Of a stretch of 64,000 nt of DNA, positions 35,888-45,490 are shown in pieces. This stretch comes from Methylophaga sp. UBA3192 (GTDB lineage Bacteria > Pseudomonadota > Gammaproteobacteria > Nitrosococcales > Methylophagaceae). The translations under genes and the position numbers were made by a program. The notes beneath the pieces are model-generated. The model had not been told where the DNA came from. It made no database searches and saw only the letters and a list, made by a program, of their open reading frames with translations. The number at the start of each line of letters is the position of its first letter. Within the stretch, counting starts at the first letter, position 1. The stretch covers positions 108,474-172,473 of the forward strand of contig DEXE01000008.1 of assembly GCA_002363955.1 (NCBI GenBank), read 5' to 3'.

Positions 35888-37582
35888 ATGCCAGTATTAA
35901 CACCCTTATCAACATGGTGGCAGCGTTCGGCAGAGAGTCTGGTAGCGCTATCCGGCAACCAGCAAATCAATGCAATGGCATTTGAGCAGCGTGTTGTCAG
36001 CTGGGTGGCCGTATTGGAGAACCAGGGGGGACAACGTTGGGCGGTGTTTCATCACGATGCAGCTGAATGTCTGGCCATTATCTGTGCGTTATGGCAGCTT
36101 GGCAGAACAGCCTGTCTGACCGGGGATAACTTACCTGACACAGTGGTACGACTCACCACAGAGGTTGATGGTTTTATCGGTGAGTTTGATATTGATTCGG
36201 TACTTCCGCAGGCTGAAAGTGCAGCGATTAAGCAGCAAATAAATTGGCAGATCATTGCTGCAGATCATCCGGCTATTGAAGTCTATACCTCAGGCACTAC
36301 TGGCTTGCCCAAAGCCATCAGTAAGACGATGCAGCAACTTGAAGATGAACTTGCAGCGTTGGATGTACTGATGCCGGAATCACCCGCTGCCATCGTAGCC
36401 ACCACGGTTTCCCATCAGCATTTATATGGACTGACCTTTCGTCTGTTCAGACCATTCTGTTATCAGCAGGCGTTCACAGCCCGGCTGAGCCAGTATGCGG
36501 AAGATTTAATTGCGCTGGTTGAGCAGCATTCCAGTTTCAGTTTAGTTTCCAGCCCCTCGCATTTGGGACGGATGAATCGTCTTCAGGATTGGCACTTGGT
36601 TCAGCCGAAATGCAGTGAGGTCTTTTCGTCAACAGCGCCGCTTAGTTTGGACAATAGTCTCAATGTTGCAGGTTTGCTGCAGGCGCCTGTCACTGAAATT
36701 TATGGCAGTTCTGAGACTGGCGCATTGGCATGGCGTCGCCAGCAATCTGATGATGAATCCTCTTTGTGGCAGCCGTTGGCTCATGTTGAATTGAGCAAAG
36801 CGAATGACGGGAGTTTAAACGTGTTGTTCTGCCATGATGCTACACAAGTCAACCTTGCCGATCAGGTCGAGTTTTCCCCGCAGGGTCATTTTAGCCTGCA
36901 AGGCAGAAAAGATCAGATAGTGAAGGTGGAAGGTAAGCGAGTGTCGCTCAATGAAATGAATGCGCTGTTACAAGCTTCACCCCTGGTTGAACAAGCTCAA
37001 GTTTTAACCCTGGCGCGTCATAGAATAGAAATGGCCGCTGTGATTGTGCTCAGCGATGCCGGAAATGCGTTGCTGCATGAGGTCGGCAGAAAACCATTGA
37101 TTACTACGTTGAAAAAACAGTTAAGCAGCCATTTTGAAGCGGTGGTCATTCCCAGACGGTGGCGTTTTGTACAAGCCATGCCGATCAACTCGCAGGGTAA
37201 ATTGCCAAAGCAACATTTAGTTGAGCTGTTTGCCAAACCAGCGGTGAAATGGCCTGAGCTCCTCAGCGTGAAACATCAGGAAGACGAAATCACCATAAAT
37301 TGCTGTTTGCCGGAACAGTTGATCTACTTCGACGGGCACTTTACACAACAGCCGATTTTACCCGGGGTAGTTCAGGTGCATTGGGCAGAGTTCTACGGCA
37401 GAAAATATTTTGCGGTGCAGGGAAAATTTAAACAACTCGAAGCGTTAAAGTTTCAATTATTGCTACTGCCGGCTCAACGCGTTTCCATCAGCCTGCGTTA
37501 TGACACGGAAAAGCAAAAACTGTTTTTCAGTTATCAATCCGAAGCGGGCACTCACTCTAGCGGCAGAATATGTTATGAATAA
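35888..37582 (+). CDS. acyl/aryl-AMP ligase fused to ApeI-like dehydratase
   Basis: A 564-residue two-domain protein. Residues 1-450 form an AMP-binding ligase with the P-loop YTSGTTGLPKAI at about 135, EIYGSSETG, and a C-terminal KVEGKRVSLNEMN hinge; it would activate the aryl starter acid. Residues 455-564 form a hot-dog dehydratase of the ApeI type (YFDGHFTQQPILPGVVQVHWA). In the E. coli-type locus these are separate genes (apeH and apeI), so this is a fusion. It overlaps the glycosyltransferase start by 8 nt. Confidence 0.87.
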   Translation: MPVLTPLSTWWQRSAESLVALSGNQQINAMAFEQRVVSWVAVLENQGGQRWAVFHHDAAECLAIICALWQLGRTACLTGDNLPDTVVRLTTEVDGFIGEFDIDSVLPQAESAAIKQQINWQIIAADHPAIEVYTSGTTGLPKAISKTMQQLEDELAALDVLMPESPAAIVATTVSHQHLYGLTFRLFRPFCYQQAFTARLSQYAEDLIALVEQHSSFSLVSSPSHLGRMNRLQDWHLVQPKCSEVFSSTAPLSLDNSLNVAGLLQAPVTEIYGSSETGALAWRRQQSDDESSLWQPLAHVELSKANDGSLNVLFCHDATQVNLADQVEFSPQGHFSLQGRKDQIVKVEGKRVSLNEMNALLQASPLVEQAQVLTLARHRIEMAAVIVLSDAGNALLHEVGRKPLITTLKKQLSSHFEAVVIPRRWRFVQAMPINSQGKLPKQHLVELFAKPAVKWPELLSVKHQEDEITINCCLPEQLIYFDGHFTQQPILPGVVQVHWAEFYGRKYFAVQGKFKQLEALKFQLLLLPAQRVSISLRYDTEKQKLFFSYQSEAGTHSSGRICYE

Positions 37583-38339
37583 TGCAACAACATCCCAGGC
37601 GTTTAAACCTGCCATATTGATACCCGTCTATAACCATGAACATGCGATTGGTGAAATTCTCGAAGCTATCCTGGTGTTTGGGTATCCCATCCTGCTGGTG
37701 GACGATGGCAGTGACGCTGCCTGTGAACAGGCATTAATTCAACTGCAGCAAAATTATTCAGATGAGGTTTCATTAATCCGTCTGCCACAGAATGGCGGTA
37801 AAGGCGCTGCAGTAAAGGCCGGTCTGATCTGGCTGAATCAGCAAGGTTTCACTCATGCTTTGCAAGTAGATGCAGATGGGCAGCATGATCTGGAGGATGT
37901 TGAATTATTCATGAACACGGCTAAACAGTTCCCACAGGCATTGGTGACAGGTTATCCGGAATATGATGCCTCCGTGCCCAAACTGCGTTTTTACAGTCGT
38001 TATCTGACCCATATCTGGATTTGGATTAATACACTGTCGCTGCAGGTCAAGGATAGTATGTGCGGCTATCGGGTTTATCCTGTTGCTCTACTGGTTAAGT
38101 TATTGGCTGAACAAAAATGTGGAAATCGCATGGAGTTTGACCCGGAAATCATGGTGCGCTGGGTCTGGGAAAAAGGTGTGGTAAAAAACCTGCCCACGAA
38201 AGTGCATTACCCGATTGATGGTGTGTCGCATTTTAATCTGTGGAAAGATAATGTGCTCATCACCGGCATGCATACACGTTTGTTTTTTGGCATGTTGTGG
38301 CGTTTACCGCGGCTTTTATGGCAAAAATGCCATGACTAA
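37575..38339 (+). CDS. family 2 glycosyltransferase (aryl-polyene cluster)
   Basis: A 254-residue GT-A enzyme read from ATG 37575 (8-nt overlap with the ligase gene). ILIPVYNHEHAIGEIL, LLVDDGSD and the metal-binding VDADGQHD triad are present, and there is no transmembrane channel. It resembles dolichol-phosphate-mannose-synthase-like transferases and may glycosylate the polyene lipid or its carrier. Confidence 0.87.
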   Translation: MNNATTSQAFKPAILIPVYNHEHAIGEILEAILVFGYPILLVDDGSDAACEQALIQLQQNYSDEVSLIRLPQNGGKGAAVKAGLIWLNQQGFTHALQVDADGQHDLEDVELFMNTAKQFPQALVTGYPEYDASVPKLRFYSRYLTHIWIWINTLSLQVKDSMCGYRVYPVALLVKLLAEQKCGNRMEFDPEIMVRWVWEKGVVKNLPTKVHYPIDGVSHFNLWKDNVLITGMHTRLFFGMLWRLPRLLWQKCHD

Positions 38340-39270
38340 GCGTCATCATTGGTCCCGGATCAGCGAGTCAGGCACTGTCTTCGGTATGAAGCTGCTGCTG
38401 TTGGTCTATCGATTGCTTGGGCGGTGGGGCTTTCGGGTTGTTCTGTTTCCGGTGATAGCCTATTACTATCTCCGAAATCAGCCTGCCAGACAGGCTTCAC
38501 AGCAATATCTGTCGCGTATTCAATCCTATTTGCCGGCACAAAAACCACTATCGTCTTTCAAACATTTTCTGATGTTCGGGGAAACGCTGCTCGACAAGTT
38601 TCTGGTGTGGATGGGGCAGATCACCCTGAATGATGTGCAATTTCAAACTGACGGTTTATTTGAGCAGGCGATTGAGAACAAACAGGGCGGCATTATCATC
38701 GTCTCGCATCTGGGCAATACTGAAGTCTGTAATGCGTTGGCACGGCAACAACCGGATTTGAAATTAACCTTGCTGGTCTATACCCGCCATGCTGAAAAAT
38801 TTAATTCGCTGATGCAGAAGGTGAATCAACAAGCGCAGGTTGAGATGTATCAAGTCACCGAAATGTCGCCGGCTTTTGCCATGTTGATGTCTGAACGAGT
38901 TGAGGCCGGGGAGTTTCTGGTGATAGCGGGCGATCGCACGCCGGTCACCGGGGAGCAGCGGGTTTCCGAAGTGGATTTTCTGGGGGCTTCAGCACCAATG
39001 CCTCAGGGTGGATTTATTCTTGCAGGCTTGCTTGGCTGTCCGGTGTTTTTGATGTTCTGCCTGAAACATCCGGATGGTTATCATATTTATCTTGAGCAAT
39101 TTGCCGAAAAATTAAGCTGGTCGCGTCGTGAGCGGCAGTTAAAGCTTGATAATGTGGTGCAGCAATATGCGAAGTGTTTACAGCATTATTGTCTTAAAGC
39201 TCCGCTACAGTGGTTCAATTTTTATCCATTCTGGTCAGCCGAAATAGACAGCAACAGGAAATCTGAATGA
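38332..39270 (+). CDS. LpxL/HtrB-type lysophospholipid acyltransferase
   Basis: A 312-residue inner-membrane acyltransferase from ATG 38332. It has an N-terminal membrane helix and the HX4E motif (HLGNTE) typical of lauroyl/myristoyl transferases; GDRTPV is a second block. In aryl-polyene loci this second acyltransferase probably acylates the glycolipid anchor. It overlaps both neighbours by 4-8 nt. Confidence 0.85.
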   Translation: MTKRHHWSRISESGTVFGMKLLLLVYRLLGRWGFRVVLFPVIAYYYLRNQPARQASQQYLSRIQSYLPAQKPLSSFKHFLMFGETLLDKFLVWMGQITLNDVQFQTDGLFEQAIENKQGGIIIVSHLGNTEVCNALARQQPDLKLTLLVYTRHAEKFNSLMQKVNQQAQVEMYQVTEMSPAFAMLMSERVEAGEFLVIAGDRTPVTGEQRVSEVDFLGASAPMPQGGFILAGLLGCPVFLMFCLKHPDGYHIYLEQFAEKLSWSRRERQLKLDNVVQQYAKCLQHYCLKAPLQWFNFYPFWSAEIDSNRKSE

Positions 39271-39674
39271 GACAAGCTGAAGTGTTAATTGAAGTGCCCT
39301 TTCATGATGTTGATGTGATGCGGATTGCCTGGCACGGGCACTATGTGAAGTACTTTGAAATAGCCCGCTGCGCTTTATTGGATGCCATTGACTATAACTA
39401 TCCGCAGATGCATGAATCAGGCTTTGGCTGGCCGGTTATCGATTTACGCGTGCGTTATGCGCAGCCTTTGCGCTTTCAGCAGAAGATCCGGGTGATTGCC
39501 AGATTAACCGAATGGGAAAACCGCTTGAAAATTGATTATCTGATTGAAGATGCCCAGACCGGTCAACGTTTAACAAAGGGCTATACCGTTCAGGTGGCCG
39601 TTGATATGCAAACGGAAGAAATGTTGTTTGTCTCGCCGGATATTTTATTTCAAAAGCTGGGGTTGCAACCATGA
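39267..39674 (+). CDS. acyl-CoA/ACP thioesterase, hot-dog fold
   Basis: A 135-residue protein of the 4-hydroxybenzoyl-CoA/YbgC thioesterase group. The catalytic Asp is in FHDVDVMRIAWHGHYVKYFE. It would release or edit acyl chains in the polyene pathway. It overlaps the acyltransferase and the LolA-like gene by 4 nt each. Confidence 0.87.
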   Translation: MRQAEVLIEVPFHDVDVMRIAWHGHYVKYFEIARCALLDAIDYNYPQMHESGFGWPVIDLRVRYAQPLRFQQKIRVIARLTEWENRLKIDYLIEDAQTGQRLTKGYTVQVAVDMQTEEMLFVSPDILFQKLGLQP

Positions 39675-40231
39675 AACGCTGGTTAATACTGCTGTGGTTT
39701 GTCATATCACCGGTTCATGCCGAGTTGTCCTATGAATTGCTCACGCAGTTAACCGAGTCGCCAGAGCGGTTGCAGGGCGAATTCAAACAGGAAAAGTATC
39801 TGGCAGAATTTGATATCACACTGCTGTCCAGCGGGGTTTTCAACTATCAACGCAATGAATTCATTCGCTGGCAGACCTTAACACCAATTGAAAATGAATT
39901 GATCATGAAGCCAGACAGTATCACCAGCAGTCAGGGTGGTGATGATTTGATCTCACTGAAAGCCGATCACGATCCTGCGACGAAAGTTCTCACGGAAATC
40001 TTCTTTGCCGTGTTAACGGCCGACTGGTATGCCTTATCTGAATATTTCTTTGCTAATGGCGATTATCAGAATAATCGCGACTGGCAGGTCAAACTAACGC
40101 CCAGAAAGCCAACCCTCAAACAAGCCATCAATCAGGTGGAATTATCAGGCGATACATTGATGCGTAAAGTGGTTTTACATGAAAAAAACGGGGATATCAC
40201 CCGGATTGATTTCCTGAATCTGCAACAATGA
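39671..40231 (+). CDS. LolA-like outer-membrane lipoprotein carrier
   Basis: A 186-residue periplasmic protein with a signal peptide (cleavage near VHA). The half-barrel LolA-like pattern is present: LQGEFKQEKYLAEFDITLLSSGVFNYQR, then LMKPDSI. In aryl-polyene clusters it probably ferries the lipid across the periplasm after export by the MMPL protein encoded next. It overlaps the next gene by 4 nt. Confidence 0.85.
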   Translation: MKRWLILLWFVISPVHAELSYELLTQLTESPERLQGEFKQEKYLAEFDITLLSSGVFNYQRNEFIRWQTLTPIENELIMKPDSITSSQGGDDLISLKADHDPATKVLTEIFFAVLTADWYALSEYFFANGDYQNNRDWQVKLTPRKPTLKQAINQVELSGDTLMRKVVLHEKNGDITRIDFLNLQQ

Positions 40232-42540
40232 TTTATCGTCTACTGGCGTCGAAAGTTGCCGCTATCGTCTGGGGTTTGCTGGTGATAACGCTGCTGTGTC
40301 TGGCGTGGATAAAACAACCCGCTATTGATACCAGCATGATGAGTTTGCTGCCGGAATCGCAGCAACAGCCGCTGGTTCGGGAAGCTTCGGCTCAAATGGG
40401 ACAACGTTTTGCAGAGCGCTTGATTATCCTGATTTCCGGGCAGGACAAACAGCAATTGCAACAAGCCACGCAAACCATTGCAGAGCGCTATCAGCAGATC
40501 CCGGAAGTCGACTCTGTTGTGTGGCAGATAGATGATCAGCAAATTGAACAATCTCAGCACGCTTCAGATGCCTACCGTTATGTATTACTAACTGAAAAGA
40601 TGCGACTAGCGTTGCAGAATAATACGGAGGCTGTTGCTAAACGTGCTTTGAGCATGATTTACAGCCCGATGCAAATGGGCGGGCAAAACCTGAAAGCCGA
40701 TCCGTTTGGTTTATCATCAGCCTGGCGTAGCGCCCAGTCACCTCTGATAAATATTGAAATGGATGAGCAAGGCTATTTACGCCTCCCCGGAGATAACGGT
40801 TTTACCAACCTGTTAATCATTCAGCTTAAGGGTGATGCCTTTTCGATCAACGTTCAGCAGGCGGTGTTATCTGTTTTCGACGAATTGACCACTCGCTTTA
40901 GTGAGCAGGATATAGAGCTGCTGCCTTCGGGGTTGCTGGTGCATGCTGACGCCGGTGCTCGTCAGGCTGAAAAAGAAATCTCGACTATCGGGCTGGGGTC
41001 ATTGGCAGGCATTCTTATCCTAATGTTGTGGGTGTTCCGCCGTGTGCGGCTGGTCACTGTTTTATTACTGCCGATTGTAGTGGGCTGTGCGGTAGCAACA
41101 GCTGTCGTCATGCTGGTTTTTGAACGGGTACATATTGTGACTTTTGCTTTTGGTGCCGGGCTGATTGGGGTGGCAATTGACTACGCGTTACATTTTATCT
41201 GTGAAAGACAACGCCACCAGCTGGTGTTGCCGCGCATCATGCCAGGACTTTTTTTAGGACTGTTTTCCAGTGTGCTGGCTTATGCTGCCATCGCCATGAC
41301 GCCTTTTCCGGGCCTAAGACAAATGGCAGTATTTTCTGCTGTTGGACTCATCGCGGCATGGCTGACAGTCGTCATCGCGTTGCCCAGGCTGACCCAAAAT
41401 GACCCTCTCAAAGAGTTGAGTGCAGCCAAACGATTGCAACAGTGGCAAGCAGCCTGCCCGGCGCTTGCTAAAAATAATGGGTTCAAGTATGGGCTCGCGA
41501 TACTCACCATAATGGCAATCGCCATTATCTGGACAGGGAAAACGGAAGATGACATCCGTTTGCTGCAAACCTCTCCTGCCCATTTGCTGGAGCAGGAAAC
41601 CCGAATTCAGACGCGTCTGGGCTTGAATAGCAGCACACAATTTTTATTGATTCCCTGCGATCAATTGGAGCAGTGCCTGCAACAGGAAGAAGCCATTCGT
41701 CCCTGGCTGAGTCAGCTGGTTGATAACGGCAATTTGGTTCAGTTCAGCTTATTGGCCGATCGCCTGCCTTCTTTGAAAAGACAAGAAAGCAATGCCTATT
41801 TGGTGGAAACGCTTTATAACGCTGAATTAAAAAAGCTATTTACGACGCTGAATCTGACGGATGCCGCTGCGACCCAAGCAATGGAGATGATGCAGTATGG
41901 GTTGGCCAATCGATTGACAGCAGAACAGCTTCCAAACAACGGATTAGGTGGCATATTAAGTTCGCAGATCATTCATACAGATCACAATGGCCTTGCCACG
42001 ATGGTCAGTCTTACCGCGAGCCAGCCCAGGCAGTTAGCACAACAGTTAAGTTTAAAAAAGCATTTCCCGGAGCTGGTACTGGTCGATCAGGTTGAGGCCA
42101 TTTCCAGCTTGATGGCCGATTATCGTCAGCAGATTATGATCTGGATTGCATTGGCTTACCTGTTGCTGTTTGTGATTTTGTTTTCCCGATATAAACTAGC
42201 CGCCTGGCGAATCATCATGCCGCCGATGTTGGCATCATTATTCACGCTCAGCATCCTGATGCTGTGCCTTCCCGGAATTAATTTATTTCATATCATGGCG
42301 TTGATCCTGGTGCTTGGGATTGGGCTGGATATGGGGATTTTTCTGACAGAAACACAGCAGGCCGCCAATACCTGGCTGGCGGTGACTCTGTCGGTGATAA
42401 CCAGTTTATTGGCGTTTGGTCTGCTTTCACTCAGCCAAACGCCTGTGTTGCAGCATTTTGGGCTGACCGTGTTTTTGGGGTTGGCGATGATTTGGATATT
42501 AACGACGTTATTACGTCAGCCTTCTCAGGGAGTTGAATAA
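40228..42540 (+). CDS. MMPL/RND-type exporter
   Basis: A 770-residue transporter with two halves. Each half has one helix, a large periplasmic domain (about residues 30-245 and 430-630) and a five-helix block (about 250-390 and 635-765). The DYALHF segment in the first half is typical of the MMPL family. It most likely extracts the polyene lipid from the inner membrane and passes it to the LolA-like carrier. The following gene starts at the next base. Confidence 0.88.
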   Translation: MIYRLLASKVAAIVWGLLVITLLCLAWIKQPAIDTSMMSLLPESQQQPLVREASAQMGQRFAERLIILISGQDKQQLQQATQTIAERYQQIPEVDSVVWQIDDQQIEQSQHASDAYRYVLLTEKMRLALQNNTEAVAKRALSMIYSPMQMGGQNLKADPFGLSSAWRSAQSPLINIEMDEQGYLRLPGDNGFTNLLIIQLKGDAFSINVQQAVLSVFDELTTRFSEQDIELLPSGLLVHADAGARQAEKEISTIGLGSLAGILILMLWVFRRVRLVTVLLLPIVVGCAVATAVVMLVFERVHIVTFAFGAGLIGVAIDYALHFICERQRHQLVLPRIMPGLFLGLFSSVLAYAAIAMTPFPGLRQMAVFSAVGLIAAWLTVVIALPRLTQNDPLKELSAAKRLQQWQAACPALAKNNGFKYGLAILTIMAIAIIWTGKTEDDIRLLQTSPAHLLEQETRIQTRLGLNSSTQFLLIPCDQLEQCLQQEEAIRPWLSQLVDNGNLVQFSLLADRLPSLKRQESNAYLVETLYNAELKKLFTTLNLTDAAATQAMEMMQYGLANRLTAEQLPNNGLGGILSSQIIHTDHNGLATMVSLTASQPRQLAQQLSLKKHFPELVLVDQVEAISSLMADYRQQIMIWIALAYLLLFVILFSRYKLAAWRIIMPPMLASLFTLSILMLCLPGINLFHIMALILVLGIGLDMGIFLTETQQAANTWLAVTLSVITSLLAFGLLSLSQTPVLQHFGLTVFLGLAMIWILTTLLRQPSQGVE

Positions 42541-43782
42541 GTGGCTACACAAAAAGGGATTTTCGATGTCATTGTGATTGGCGCAGGACCTTCGGGAGCA
42601 GTCGCCTCGGCATTGCTGAATAAACGGGGCTATAACGTTCTGGTGCTGGAACGATCACATTTTCCCCGTTTTTCAATAGGAGAAAGTCTGTTGCCACAAA
42701 GCATGGCATTCCTCGAACAGGCTGATATGCTCGAAGCCGTTCAGGCTGCAGGTTTTCAGTTCAAAGACGGTGCTGCATTCAGTTGCGGCGAGCGTTATGA
42801 ATTTTTTAATTTTAACGAAAAATTTTCCGAAGGCTGGGGCACTACCTTTCAGGTACAGCGCGATATTTTTGATAAAGTGCTGGCGGACGAAGCGGCCAGA
42901 CAAGGTGTTGATATTCGTTATGGTCAGTCAGTCACCCGGTTTGACTATGACGAAAATCTTGGTGTGGCGGCAGTTGAGGTAGTGGATGAAGCCGGACTCA
43001 CTCAGCAGTTTCACGCTAAATTTGTGCTTGATGGCAGTGGGTATGGTCGCGTATTACCCAAACTGCTTAATCTGGAGAAAGCGGCCAATTTTGAACCCAG
43101 AACCTCGTTATTTACCCATGTAGAAGATGCCATCAGCGATCCGGACTACGATCGCAATAAAATTCTGATCACTGTGCATCCTCAGCATCGTGATGTCTGG
43201 TACTGGCTGATTCCATTCAGCAATGCCCGATCCTCGGTTGGAGTGGTGGCCTCAAAAACATTTATCGATGCGCTATCAGGAACGGATGAAGAGAAGTTAA
43301 AACAGTTGATTGCTGAGTCCGGCTGGATGAGCGATTTACTGGCATCGGCTACTTTTGATACACGAATAGGGTCATTGACCGGTTATGCCTGCGATGTGAC
43401 GCAAATGTACGGGCCGGGCTATGCGTTGCTGGGCAATGCCGGTGAGTTTTTAGACCCGGTGTTTTCATCGGGCGTGACCATCGCGTTTAAATCTGCCAGT
43501 CTGGCGGTTGATGTATTGAGCCAGCAATTGCAGGGCGGTACACCTGATTGGCAGCAACAGTTTGTCAGGCCTTTACAACACGGGGTGAACACATTCCGGG
43601 AATTCGTTGAAGGCTGGTATGACGGCCGTTTACAGGATGTCATTTTTACCACACAGAAAAATGATCCGGTAAAACGTATGATTAGTTCAATTCTGGCTGG
43701 CTATGCCTGGGATATCAAAAATCCGTTTGTAAAAGATTCCAAGCGTTTGACGGCGTTAGCAGAGCTATGCCGAAATATATAA
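42541..43782 (+). CDS. FAD-dependent oxidoreductase, halogenase superfamily
   Basis: A 413-residue flavoprotein starting at GTG 42541. The N-terminal dinucleotide fold (VIGAGPSGAVASALL, LVLERSHFPRFSIGESLLP) and the WYWLIP segment resemble the WxWxIP motif of flavin-dependent tryptophan-halogenase relatives. Its role in aryl-polyene clusters is unsettled; xanthomonadins are brominated, so halogenation of the aryl head is possible. It overlaps the next gene by 16 nt. Confidence 0.82.
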   Translation: MATQKGIFDVIVIGAGPSGAVASALLNKRGYNVLVLERSHFPRFSIGESLLPQSMAFLEQADMLEAVQAAGFQFKDGAAFSCGERYEFFNFNEKFSEGWGTTFQVQRDIFDKVLADEAARQGVDIRYGQSVTRFDYDENLGVAAVEVVDEAGLTQQFHAKFVLDGSGYGRVLPKLLNLEKAANFEPRTSLFTHVEDAISDPDYDRNKILITVHPQHRDVWYWLIPFSNARSSVGVVASKTFIDALSGTDEEKLKQLIAESGWMSDLLASATFDTRIGSLTGYACDVTQMYGPGYALLGNAGEFLDPVFSSGVTIAFKSASLAVDVLSQQLQGGTPDWQQQFVRPLQHGVNTFREFVEGWYDGRLQDVIFTTQKNDPVKRMISSILAGYAWDIKNPFVKDSKRLTALAELCRNI

Positions 43783-44315
43783 TTGTCTTTTTACTGTTAA
43801 GCGCTGCTTTTATTAGCGGTTGCAGCCTGAATCCCTTCAGATGGAATACGCATCAGGACTTGTTTTTGCTATCACCTGCAACCGGACCGGAGCCAATTTT
43901 GTTGCAGCAGAAATTGACGTTTGTTGCCGGTGGCAAACAGCAGCAATTTCTGCTGGTAACGGATATCAAAGCGGAAAAGTTTAAGGTGCTGGTATTGATG
44001 CCTACCGGTATGACAGTACTGAAAATGTCTTATGATGGCGCGGAATTTCTGCAACAGAATATGACGGATATCACCATCCCGGCAGAACAGATCATGGCGG
44101 TGATGCAGTTTGCCTTATGGCCCGAAGCGGCGTTGATGAATCGTTATTCCGCTCCTGATGGCTGGCTTTTGGCGCTGGATAACACCTCTCGTCAGTTATC
44201 AGAAAACAACCGTTTAAAGCTGGATGTTCAATATAAAGAAGACAGTGTGTTGATTAAAAATATTCAGGATCATTACCTGGTGATAATACAATCGCTTGAT
44301 GCGGGGGCGTTGTGA
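43767..44315 (+). CDS. DUF3261 lipoprotein (aryl-polyene cluster)
   Basis: A 182-residue lipoprotein with lipobox ISGC (Cys about residue 19). The mature part is a LolB-like/DUF3261 half-barrel candidate (TFVAGGKQQQFLLVTDIKAEKFKVLVLMPTG). In these loci it may receive the product at the outer membrane from the LolA-like carrier. It overlaps the halogenase-like gene by 16 nt and the next GTG start by 4 nt. Confidence 0.8.
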   Translation: MPKYIIVFLLLSAAFISGCSLNPFRWNTHQDLFLLSPATGPEPILLQQKLTFVAGGKQQQFLLVTDIKAEKFKVLVLMPTGMTVLKMSYDGAEFLQQNMTDITIPAEQIMAVMQFALWPEAALMNRYSAPDGWLLALDNTSRQLSENNRLKLDVQYKEDSVLIKNIQDHYLVIIQSLDAGAL

Positions 44316-45490
44316 AGCAAAACGACGTGTTCCTTAATACAGTTGGTTTGTTATGCGCCGCTGGCAACAGTGCTGACTCGCTGAAACAAAACCTGTTGTC
44401 GGATGCGAACTTTCTCACCCTCGACGATTCTTTTGGTGCGACGCCATTGCCGCTGGGGATTTGTCATGATGACCTGCCGGTTAACCCATTAACATCGTCT
44501 CGCTGGCAAAGTCGCAATAACCAGTTCGCCTTAGCGGCTTATCTGCAAATAAAATCACAGGTTGAAGAGGCTGTTGCGCGTTTTGGTTCTGATCGCGTTG
44601 GCATTGTGATTGGCACCAGCACTTCCGGAATTGCCGATGCTGAACCGGCAATCAGAAGCGCTGTTGAGTCCGGCAATTTGCCAGACAAATATCACTACAA
44701 TATCCAGGAGATGGGCAATCCGGCGCAGTTTATTGCTGAGCTAACGGGTGTCAAAGGACCGGTTTACGCGATTTCTACCGCCTGCTCTTCAGGAGCAAAG
44801 GCGCTTGCAAGCGGCAAAAGGCTGATCACCGCAGGCGTTTGTGATGTTGTTATAGCGGGTGGCGTTGATACCTTATGCCGACTCACTGTTCAGGGCTTTT
44901 CTGCATTAGAAGCTGTTAGCACCGAAGTATGTAATCCATTCAGTAAAAACCGTAACGGCATCAATATTGGTGAAGCGGCCGCGTTGTTTGTGCTTTCCAG
45001 ACAGCGACAAGGTGTGATTTTGCGAGGCATTGGTGAAAGCAGCGATGCCCACCATATTTCGGCGCCTGAACCTAATGGCGAAGGGGCGGCAAGCTGCATG
45101 AGACTGGCGATGGAAGATGCCGGGCTTGAGGCTAAACACATTGATTATATAAATTTGCATGGCACTGCCACGACGTTAAATGATCAGATGGAATCGATTG
45201 CGGTCAATCAGCTATTCGGCAATAACGTGTTATGCAGCTCCACTAAACCTTTCATCGGCCATACCTTAGGGGCTGCTGGTGCCATTGAGGCGGCTATTTG
45301 TTGGCTGATGCTGGCAGATGAGCAAGGGAGTGCCCCAATACATCGTTGGGATGGCGAGCCTGATCCGACGATTCCTAATTTGAATTTAGTCACAGCAAAT
45401 CAACCCGCTAAATTTTATAAATACGTATTGAGCAATTCATTTGCCTTTGGCGGTAATAATATTGCGTTGATTCTGGAACGCGCACCATGA
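44312..45490 (+). CDS. beta-ketoacyl-ACP synthase (first full ketosynthase)
   Basis: A 392-residue FabF-type condensing enzyme starting at GTG 44312 (GTGA overlap). The Cys-His-His triad is complete: TACSSG, NLHGTAT and IGHTLGAAGA. It probably pairs with the chain-length factor to extend the polyene. Divergent in sequence from the second ketosynthase at 46661, so not a recent duplicate. Confidence 0.9.
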   Translation: MKQNDVFLNTVGLLCAAGNSADSLKQNLLSDANFLTLDDSFGATPLPLGICHDDLPVNPLTSSRWQSRNNQFALAAYLQIKSQVEEAVARFGSDRVGIVIGTSTSGIADAEPAIRSAVESGNLPDKYHYNIQEMGNPAQFIAELTGVKGPVYAISTACSSGAKALASGKRLITAGVCDVVIAGGVDTLCRLTVQGFSALEAVSTEVCNPFSKNRNGINIGEAAALFVLSRQRQGVILRGIGESSDAHHISAPEPNGEGAASCMRLAMEDAGLEAKHIDYINLHGTATTLNDQMESIAVNQLFGNNVLCSSTKPFIGHTLGAAGAIEAAICWLMLADEQGSAPIHRWDGEPDPTIPNLNLVTANQPAKFYKYVLSNSFAFGGNNIALILERAP

